The position numbers and the translations under genes are program-made. Below are positions 55,806-64,000 of a DNA stretch of 64,000 nt, piece after piece. This DNA is from Auricularia sp. M13 (lineage: Eukaryota > Basidiomycota > Agaricomycetes > Auriculariales > Auriculariaceae): NCBI GenBank assembly GCA_037042915.1, contig CM073196.1:1240001-1304000 (forward strand). Reading direction: 5' to 3'. The stretch's first letter is position 1; each line of letters begins with the position of its first letter. Below the pieces are notes generated by a model, which saw only the letters and a list, made by a program, of their open reading frames with translations, was not told the origin of the DNA and did no database searches.

Positions 55806-56933
55806 TCATTTCGTCGTGTTCCCAGGATTCTTCGTATTCCTCCTTGTTCTCCGTGACGTATTCTCATTCTCTTGCGTACCTTCGTATCTGTGCACCAAAT
55901 TGTCCATTTGGATTAGCCATCCTGCAACGCTCATTATCATTTTTACGATCTTGACACGCCGCGCCTGAAGCTCGATGGCATTGTAGAGATCCCTGCATTT
56001 GTAATTCCATGTTCGCAACATGCGCATGCAGTCATCCCGATATCTGTATCCATGCTGCCCGGCTTCATTCTCGAAAGACATGAACGACACCTGCTCGTGG
56101 CTAAAGCTCCCGCCTCCATCCGCTGAGCCAGCGTGCCTGTGTGGCGCGTGACATCCTAATAAAATATCGTTCATTCCCAGTACAAAGCCTTGGCACCCTG
56201 CCTCCTCACTGGCCTGGGAATCCCAATCTCCGCGCTTTGCTCGCATTCGATCCATCGCTCTCCATGCCACCCCTCAGGTCGTCCCAAAAATGCCACAAGG
56301 GACATACGACAGCGCGCATGAGCACTGGAACTTGGAGGCCAGGCATTCCAAGCGAGGTCTGGGAGATCAATTGTCGCAGAGCAGCGCGCGCTGTTCGGCT
56401 GGGTCGATCTACGATCCTCACGCGCTCGGAACACCGCGAGTTGGAGGCAGACGCTGCAACAGCTAGTAAATACGGTTACATATACGTCAGTCGTGAAAAC
56501 ATTCACTCGCTTCGCGGCTAACCGCCCCATCAGGATCAAAGGACCAATCGCTTCGTCAGATCGCACGCTCACCATGGTTGAGCTCAACCATTCCCAATGG
56601 TAGAATTGAGTCCTGGGCCCATGTTGGATCTTCGTGTTCGCTTTGCACGTGCAGCCTGAAGGATCTCACTGTTCACGAAGATTGAAATGTTATGAAAGGC
56701 CCCCAATACCTGCGCTTTGATGGAAAGCGCCTGCTCCACGAGATTTGTATTCATATTATATGAGTAGAGACCGGGAAAGTGCAGAAGATAACGGGGATTG
56801 GTGATACGCACGAGATTCCACTCACGAGATATGACTGTACATTGTTCTCAGCGACTTGGACGGAAAAACCGCTTGCTTCTTGCTCCTGATTTTTGCGAAG
56901 ACGCAGCGCCTGCTTGACTCCGAGGCGATCCAT
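55806..56933 (-). CDS. Possible multi-exon hypothetical gene
   Basis: A series of minus-strand open segments could be exons. 56933 starts MDRLGVKQALRLRKNQEQ and meets a donor-like GTACAG after 'VAENN'. A segment from about 56755 reads 'MNTNLVEQALSIKAQVLGAF'. 56270-55806 has a long frame with 'YRYRDDCMRMLRTWNYKCRD' and a hydrophobic 'IVKMIMSVAGWLIQM'. I could not make one phase-consistent model, and no domain is recognised. It lies convergent to the pheromone-like gene and divergent from the C2H2 gene. Confidence 0.25.
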
Positions 56934-57158
56934 ATTATCGATCTTGGTGGCAGCCCGCTAGATGGCATTCAGAGAGGACTGCGGAAGAAAGCAGAAACAC
57001 TGATGCATTGAAGGACCTTGGTGCATAGAGTTGTTTGATCTCGGCGTGTTTCCTGGATCGATGCGCATTGATATCGTATCGGGAAGATTCTTAAGCTCCT
57101 GAGTTATCTTCTTCCTTTTCCAAGCGGCGCCGGCTTATAGTCACCAGGTTCTGCTTGG

Positions 57159-57165
57159 TATAAAG
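57159..57165 (+). promoter_or_regulatory. TATA box
   Basis: 'tataaag' about 48 bp upstream of the ATG of the C2H2 gene at 57207. Confidence 0.6.
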
Positions 57166-57206
57166 TACATTGGCGCCCTGCCCCGACGCACATTGCACAC
57201 TGTCCC

Positions 57207-58185
57207 ATGTCTTTTTACACTAATTCTGCGCCGCGTGCAACGACGAGCTTCGTGGACCCGGAGCCTTTTGTCTCGCCCGGCCAGCACGCATGGGTGTCGC
57301 CACTGTCACCGCCATTCCTCAGTTTGGCGCAGCAATACCCGGGACAACGTTTCACGTCCGCCGTGGCCCCCCATGCCGCAGTGGTGCATCACTTCCAGTT
57401 GCCGAACTGCGTGCCGCTCGTGGAGTCTGCGTCTGCGTTCTCGTCAATACCTGTGAACAACGTCTCATACAGTCTCGCGGACGCCCTGACACCCGTAGAA
57501 GCGCCGAGGTCGACGCCCCTGCCGTCCCCAGTGGGAAATACGCCAGTGATGGTAGATGGCTCTGAGACGTCGTTGCTCGCGTCAAGCCTGATGTGCTACT
57601 CCCCGAATGCGCCCTCCTCTTCTGCGGGGCTTTTTTCTCAGCTAGAAAACCGGAGCAGCTCCGAGTCAATGTCGCCGTCTCAGCCACCGGACACCGTCAA
57701 GCCGGAACCGCCGCGTCCCTCGCCGCCCTTCGATGGCTCTTCCCCCCCCCAGTGTAATTTGAAGTGCCTTATACGCCGAGGGCAGTCACAAGACAGTAGC
57801 TTCCCCGTCGCCGTATGTTTATCGCATCTAGGGTTGTTTAATCTGGGTAACTCACTCTCTGCAGGGCGGCGAGCACTATGTCTGCGATATCTGCGGCGTC
57901 GGATTTGCCCGCAAGCACGATGGCGAGCGCCACCGTCGCTCGCATACGGGCGAGCAACCGTTTCCCTGCCACGGTGGGTGCGGAAAAGCCTTTCGTCGCT
58001 CCGACGCTCGCGGCCGCCACTGGGTTGAGAGCCGCGAATGTGAGTGGGAGCATACTAAATTTCTCGAGGGTACTGCCGAAGGGGCCCGGCGAGCACGCCG
58101 ATTGATGAAGCGCGCAAAGCGCGCGGAGCTCGTGCTGCAAGGCGTCGCGCGTCCCGTGATTGACAGGATCCTCAGAAAGATGTGA
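57207..58185 (+). CDS. C2H2 zinc-finger protein, two exons, 308 aa; probable transcription factor
   Basis: Exon 1 is 57207-57812 and exon 2 57865-58185. The 52-bp intron (GTATGT to TCTGCAG, with ggtaactc upstream) is in phase 0. Exon 1 encodes a 202-aa Ser/Pro-rich region, a likely activation or regulatory domain. Exon 2 encodes two adjacent zinc fingers: C209-x2-C212-x12-H225-x3-H229, then the linker TGEQPF, then C237-x3-C241-x12-H254 with C261 as the probable fourth ligand (a C2HC variant). A basic tail with 'RRARRLMKRAKRAELVLQ' follows and could act as a nuclear signal. A plain ORF reading runs through the intron and hides the fingers. A DNA-binding nuclear factor is inferred; targets are unknown. 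Confidence 0.85.
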
Positions 58186-60889
58186 AGCTACTTCCGTCCA
58201 ATCTGCTGCTTACTATCAGTGTTATAGGCTTGTTTTTTTCTGCGTGTTCTGCGTGTTATGTTCGCTATGATTGTTGTTGCAATGCGGGCTGTTCAACTGT
58301 TGGAGTACACGTATTACATGATCGAGTCTGGACAGGTCTGAAAGATGTTACTCGGAGGTAAAATCACGCTGCTAGCCCACAGAGGATCTGCACGAACTGC
58401 AGGACATGTCTATAAGTGTCTGAGGATGTCGCGCAGACGTATATAAAAGAAGTCATGAGATTCAACGACTCCTCATCAACCGCCACGTCCAGCTTCCATC
58501 GCAAATGCTGAGGCTATATTCGCATAAGAAGAAGCAGCCTTGCCTCTAGCACGACTGTGTGCATCGTATACCTAGAAACAACGTCCAGGCGGGAAGCGGG
58601 ATGATGCGGAGCGGACGAGTGGCCTGCGGAGCTATATATCGCGGAGAGGTTGATATCCCACGTCTGCGTAAATGACGCTCGGAGCATAGGTTTCTGCGTC
58701 AGTTGCTGCGACCCATCGTGACATTTGCTCTCATCAAAGAGCCAGTATTCTATCGGCTGCGCGGCATGAATTCCGATTCTGGCTCGTGACCCCGCCTATT
58801 GTTGTAGTCCCCGCGCATTACTGAGGTGGGAGCGCGAACCCATGTAGACGTTCCCATGTGCCCATAGCTATGCTTGTGAGTAGAGGTAGAGCGTAGGGTA
58901 TAGCGAGGTCAGGATCCGGGGAGTGATGGTCATGATGTTTTTTGGCCCGAGGGCTACGAGGTTGCAGAGGCTGTTGGATGCCTATCGAGATCGCAGTTGT
59001 CGCATCGGCGTGAACCTCACTGGGAACGCTTCCCGAGGTACGGTCCCAAGAATTGTACCAATAAATGGCCAGGCGGAGCGGGTTCGAGTTATTGTTGCGG
59101 ACTCCACGGCCGAAGATTGAGACTGAGAATGTTTGCTTTCGAGCTACTCGGGGTAACCCTTGATGTCGTTGCGGTGAGAGGGTCGAGTGAAGTTATCGAG
59201 GTGGGAGGTGAGAATGTAGCTCGAGGATATCGATCTCCCACTTACATGGCCAGTTCCCTTCAGCTCAATGTGACGGTGGACGTGAAATAGACCGCTGAAA
59301 AACGATTTCATCCGGAATGGCGAGGCGAAGGCATAAGGACAAAGAGGGGCACATACGCGAAAGCAGCTTATTCTGCGGCTGCTGCGGTTGAGACGCTGGG
59401 GCGCACCGGATATGGTACCAGCAAAGTTCGCAATCATTGACGAGTCCTTGCCGCTCACAGGCGTCTCGTCGTAGCGCTCAAGCAGGTGCTGGTTGGTGTA
59501 CTACTTCGTCGCCTTCTCTATCTCCTTGATCTTCTTGCGCCGTGGCAAGCTCAGCGCCTTCAGCTTCTATTCTGTCACCGCTGTGCGACGTGAAAGTAAA
59601 CGCGGGCAAGATGACGTGCCCTACGTGTGCATGATGCACCTGTCCCATGCCTGCCTGATCGGTCGGAGGGACGATATCCTGCGGCACACGTCAGCAAGCA
59701 AATCATAACCAGCCGAGCACGTGCATACACCAGCACGCCGAAGAGGGTGGGCGCGCTCGCGAGGACGAGGTCTGGCACGTACCAGTAGGACGTCTGGGCA
59801 GCCAAATGGGCGTACCGCAGCGCGATTCAGATGCTCCATGCCACCCAGGCGAAGAGCGTGAGCCCCACAGCGCCGCACGCATCCCGCTGCCGAATGTCAG
59901 CCACATGGTTGATTTCCAACGCGAGCGTCGCCAGCACCTTTTCGTAGTTTTCAGGCCGTCAAAACATGCAGTTAGAGGGTGTGCAGAGGGGAAGAGACTT
60001 GGATGCGCCTTGCAGATCCATAGAAGATAGCAAGGGATTAACAACGATGGGAAACGAACGGAGTTACGGGGTAGAGACGTTAACGAAGAAATCATAGGGC
60101 ATGTCGAAATGGCCACGCACATGGATGTCAGAGATGTGCCCGCTGTGTCCTACAGACGGGGATCATGTGTTGGTGGTATATGCCTCGGATGTAGACGCCT
60201 TGCAAGCGGAATAGTCAGATAATAGCAGGCTGCATTACAGCACCCTCACGATTGCAACTGATAGTGCGCTCACAATTGTGCGTGTGTGACGCGCGGACAA
60301 CCCTTGCGTGCCGCCATACCGTCGTCGTGCGCGGTGCAGAGTGGGCAGACGGGGCACCGTGCAGCCTTGAGTAGAACTGTAAGCGCCAGCGCAGGAATAT
60401 AGGCTGGCAGGCGCACCGGAGCGCAAGGCGGCGTTAAAAAGTCAGGGCGCAATAGCGCCGATTAACGGTGTGCTCTAGTCTCCGTTGCGGACTCCACGGC
60501 GGATGAAACTCGATCCGGCAAGTGGAGTCTGCTTCAAATCGCGCCCCGCCCGCAGGCGTTCGCGGTTCGGCCAGATCCGACAAACCTTATTCGAACGCGG
60601 GCGCGCTGGGCCCGGCCATGAACTTCAATATCTCAATTTCAACTACAAGGAGCAACCTGGGAGATAAATATTAAATCATCATAATTCAAGCAAAAATCAT
60701 ATGCTGCTTGTTCCCGCTGGAAGAGCGTCGTTATTGCCTACAAATGTCCCTAACACATGCCCGTCTGCGCCGCGCCCTTTCATGTCCATGGCTCTTACTC
60801 TACGTCTACGGGGACTCCTCTCTTACTCAGTGACGGTCATTGACTAGCCAGGAGGAGGGAATTACAAAGCCCTCGTATATGTGCGTGCG
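58186..60889. other. No supported gene
   Basis: A TATA-like 'tatataaaag' at 58440-58449 precedes only an 18-codon frame. Minus-strand ORFs between 60122 and 59144 overlap in three frames; pieces such as 'AAQTSYWYVPDLVLASAPTL' and 'KDSSMIANFAGTISGAPQ' might be exons of a decayed gene, but I cannot assemble or identify it. Confidence 0.35.
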
Positions 60890-61270
60890 TTAGAAGCTGA
60901 CAAACCCTTATCCCCCCACCGCTATGGCGGTTTTGATCCAGATACCTGTGCTCGCTACGTCTGCATATTATCCACTGAGCCACGACCTTCATGAACTTTC
61001 TTGTTAAATTAACCAATACAATACCAACTCTTTGATCAGCTACTCTACAATATCCCTGGAATTGATACATGTACGCGAGTTTAAGCATTTATTTAGTATC
61101 TTTAATGCATTACTAGCTCGATATAAGTCATTCTACACACTTGCAGTAGACTCGTTAGCCCGCAAAGTATTCCAGTGCGTGGCAGGATACCGGGCCGGCC
61201 GGTGATCTCTCGGATCAACCGCCATAGCGGTGGGGGGATTGCGTTGGCTATTGCGTTGGCTTAGAAGCTG
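60890..61270. mobile_element. Small foldback/MITE-like element, about 360 bp
   Basis: Inverted arms: 60911-60939 (tccccccaccgctatggcgg, then ttttgatcc) and 61212-61238, whose reverse complement is the same except for two fewer T. A 10-bp direct repeat 'ttagaagctg' lies outside at 60890-60899 and 61261-61270 and may be the target-site duplication. The inner 270 bp is AT-richer and has no ORF of note. A duplication of ttgcgttggct follows the right arm. A 9-11-bp duplication is usual for Mutator-like elements, so a non-autonomous member of that kind is possible. Confidence 0.6.
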
Positions 61271-61887
61271 CGCTACAGAAAGCCCAGGGTTTGTCGACTA
61301 TCCAGGCTCTGGCCACGACACCAGTACACATGTTGGAGGTAATACTTGTACCAATACCATCTATGAGATCTTTTGGCCATCCTCTGAGTCGTTGCGCAGC
61401 CCACAGTAAGGCCAAAAGCCCGCCGCTGGCAGGCCCATGGCCACTTGCAATAGACGCGAGTTTTCGCGAATTTCTTCACAGTCTAATGTCTTTTGAGGCC
61501 CCAGTTAACACAGGGTACGTAATGTCGGCCATAAGCTGACAAGGCAAGCCTTTATTCGATGTTTCTGGTCGCCGCGTCGCGTCGCGTTCTTAAGGTTTGC
61601 CCCCGAACCGCGAAGGCCTATGGGACCGGCGCGGATTGAACCGGACTAGGTGTGCTCCGGCTGGAGCGACGACGCTGTATGCGATGAACTACTATAGGTG
61701 TGCGATGGCATATTCGGGACGGTAAATGCTATTGATCAGCGCTCAGCGCAGATGTTGCAGCGCAGATACGCACCAAACTCCCGTATGATGTCAGAGCTAA
61801 CTCCTGTGGTACGATGATCGGTGGTATTAGCTTGGTAGTGGACGATGTACAAAGGGTTGGCCCGGGCCTCGGCCACGAGTGACGAAG

Positions 61888-62484
61888 TCACCGAACCGTG
61901 TGAATTCGCAAATTGGCCCAAAATTGGGTGCCAGAAATTTTATTTCTTCCAGTGGATATGCCTGCTGCATTCCCCGAGAGGCAAAGTTGGACGCGCACGC
62001 CCGACGGACGTCCTCCAGCTCCCATTTGTTTGGCGGGCTCTGAGGACACGAGTTCAGTGCTATGCTCATCGTCTAGTTCCCCTTCCTCCAGCTCCGCGAA
62101 TCGTGGCCTCTTCCCGAAAGCATTTTGTTGTCGGTTTTCCATAGCGGTCGTGAAGATGCGGCAGCCAGACAAGATGACGCGCAAGTGCTTTATTGATTGC
62201 TCCCGGGTATGGGCGCATAAAGGAGGCCAACTTGCGGCCAATCTCTGAGAGGAGGGGAACAGAGTAAGATGCGAAGTAGCGGGGACGAAATAGCGCCGGC
62301 TCTTGTGCCGGTGGGCGGCCCCAGACCCTGACGAATTACGACGGAGGTTAGCACGCATTTCCAACTCCGCATTCGCGTCCTGTTGGTACAATTTTCTGGC
62401 CTCGAGGCGCATCAGGCTTTGCGCCAGCGACTCGACGCGAGCCAGGAGACCGCTGTTCGCAGGTGCGCCCCGCCTGCTGCACAT
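61888..62484 (-). CDS. Hypothetical ORF, up to 198 aa
   Basis: Minus-strand frame. An N-terminal part ('LLARVESLAQSLMRLEARKL') looks helical or coiled coil. An internal Met starts 'MENRQQNAFGKRPRFAELEE', followed by acidic 'GELDDEHSTELVSSEPAK'. These two parts may belong to different exons or genes. The internal part has the style of a retroelement Gag or disordered nuclear protein start. No domain is recognised. Confidence 0.25.
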   Translation of the reverse strand: MCSRRGAPANSGLLARVESLAQSLMRLEARKLYQQDANAELEMRANLRRNSSGSGAAHRHKSRRYFVPATSHLTLFPSSQRLAASWPPLCAHTREQSIKHLRVILSGCRIFTTAMENRQQNAFGKRPRFAELEEGELDDEHSTELVSSEPAKQMGAGGRPSGVRVQLCLSGNAAGISTGRNKISGTQFWANLRIHTVR

Positions 62485-63369
62485 GATGCTTCTTTAGCGC
62501 TGAGCAGGCTAAAGGCCCAGAGTGTCGCGCCCAACCGAACACATAAACCGCGGATATAGCCAGTCCGACGCCGTATTCGCTTCGCTCGGCAATTTATCCG
62601 ACGTGGGCCCTGTAGATTCTGCGTGCTCGCTGGTGAGCCCGAAACCTTCCAGGCGTCCTCGAACTCATTTGCATTGCCAGCGACCGTTAGCAGCATCCAC
62701 AGTCCTTGCATAGTCTGGCGGACGCGTCTTTGCAGACAGGCGCGCAGCTTCCTACCGGTAGTATCCCGATCGTCCTGCTAGTTATCCAAGACGTGTCGGG
62801 TTTGCGCCCGCGAACTCGCCCGGATTCATACGCGCTTGATCCAGCCATTCTGCTATCCGTCTACTGAGCATGCACGCCCGGCTGTCGCATTACTCGGGCT
62901 GTTTGCCAGGAGGGCTTCCTTAGACTTGTTTATGGCGGGTGCACAACCGGTTTCTCTTTCACGTCCCTCGCCCCGTATCGCAGCTCACGCAGCCGACATG
63001 CAGCATTCATTTTACGACATCGCTCTGCCAGTCTAGCCTCGCTGCCCTCGTCGTCCGAGTAACGGCGGGGGCGACACGCGCGACGTCGGATTGTGGACAG
63101 ACAGTTGATCGGAGTGCTTGGGCCACTCGGAATTTCAGGTGTGTGGGCGTAATGGAGCCCATTCTACGATCATCTAATATTCTATACAACGGCGGTCGCG
63201 TTAGCCACGCCCGCTCCAGCGCCCGCGCCAACGCCGCACCCTATCCCCGCCCGGCAACGCGCCGCCCAACCGGCCGCGTGCCATCGCCAGAACCAGCACA
63301 GACGTCGCCGCGCAAACCGACTCCCTCTCGTCTACACTGCTTTGACCTGCAGACGGTCGACACGCTCGC
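62485..63369. other. No supported gene
   Basis: Open frames on both strands without domain or splice support. The sequence becomes very C-rich after 63200. Confidence 0.35.
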
Positions 63370-64000
63370 CAGCGTGACAGCGACGCCGAATCGGAGTCAT
63401 CGAGCAGTAGCCGCGTGCGCCGCTCGTCGCACACCAGCGCCCGTACCACCACGATCCCTAATGCCGATCTCTCTCCGCGTCTCGCCGCCATCCCGCCACC
63501 CGCCCCTGCGCACTCGCAGCGCGACTTCAAGATCTACGAGTTCATCTGGCCGCACCTGATCATGCCGCCGCTGCACCACGTCCGCAAGCGCATTAACCAC
63601 CGCACCATCGAGACCATCGAGCAGGAAGTCCAGCGGCTGCTTGAGGCGGATGCTGCCGCCGACTCGCGTGCTCGAGGGCGTCAATCCCGACCTCTCCGAT
63701 TCGGAGTTCATTCAGCGTGACGACTTCGACCCGCAGACGCCCTGCCCGCGGACGAGGCCGCGAAGACCGTTGGGCGCGCTGCCGCCGAAGAAGACCAACA
63801 GGAAGAAGCTGCGGATGAGGACGACGCTATGGATGCCAAGTTGCAGCCGCATTACGCCGCGCCATGGACGAGGGCTCGTCCGCCGAAGAAGAGGGCGCCG
63901 TGGAAAGCGGGGCGAGGAGCTCACGAATATGCAGACGCAGTCGGTCAGCGAAGCGGGCATCCTGTCCGGGGATGTGCTCGAGTTATGCACAGAGCGCGCC
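63370..64000 (+). pseudogene. TAF7-like (TFIID subunit 7) fragment with several frameshifts
   Basis: The plus-strand frame near 63526-63660 reads 'YEFIWPHLIMPPLHHVRKR' and then 'NHRTIETIEQEVQRLLEADA'. This matches the conserved part of fungal TAF7 that follows its N-terminal domain (a WPHG-x-TPPxHHVRKRRF-like block and a helix). The next expected piece, 'LEGVNPDLSDSEFIQRDDFD', is in another frame; the acidic tail with 'AAAEEDQQEEAADEDD' is in a third; and 'GEELTNMQTQSVSEAG' needs one more shift. The upstream TAF7 domain (a LPCIIES-type block) is absent. A 5'-truncated, multiply frameshifted relic is the simplest reading; a run of base-calling errors is the alternative. It is cut by the window end. 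Confidence 0.65.

Overview
The window looks like the nuclear genome of a filamentous basidiomycete, most likely an Agaricomycete; the genus cannot be named. The evidence is the very short introns (about 42-65 bp, GT..AG), F-box proteins of the expanded Agaricomycete type, a Tnp2/Plavaka-like CACTA transposase, a multi-exon gene of an expanded basidiomycete family of unknown function, and a small CaaX-ending peptide gene resembling a basidiomycete mating-pheromone precursor. The region is poor in conserved genes and rich in repeats, like an accessory, pericentromeric or subtelomeric block.

The dominant structure is a GC-rich composite repeat present at four loci: about 1-2335 (+), 15348-18540 (-), 26750-31860 (+) and 50240-55410 (+). 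Each has a tandem array of about 137-bp monomers followed on one side by a conserved, non-tandem 'tail' of about 0.85-0.9 kb. Monomers near the tail form two-monomer higher-order repeats of about 270 bp, and distant monomers are decayed. A second array (11350-12960) has a monomer of about 129 bp sharing a short core with the 137-bp family.

Between the arrays lie, in order: an F-box gene (2511-4064); a frameshifted LINE fragment; an intact five-exon transposase gene (9840-6225, minus); the 129-bp array with a second LINE fragment; a stretch of small weakly supported ORFs and a decayed cyclophilin piece (18.8-26 kb); a 1.5-kb inverted-repeat element nested inside the third array; a retropepsin-like remnant; small multi-exon genes (34.8-36.5 kb); a 20-exon gene with in-frame tandem duplicated exons (39548-44711); a second F-box paralogue (45269-46852); another multi-exon low-complexity gene (48164-49820); and the fourth array.

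After the fourth array come a candidate pheromone precursor (55566-55757), a two-exon C2H2 zinc-finger gene (57207-58185), a small foldback element with a 10-bp flanking repeat (60890-61270) and a TAF7-like pseudogene running off the window end. Many one-base frameshifts in old fragments indicate decay, although assembly error cannot be excluded. Most simple ORFs in the arrays are open only because the DNA is GC-rich.
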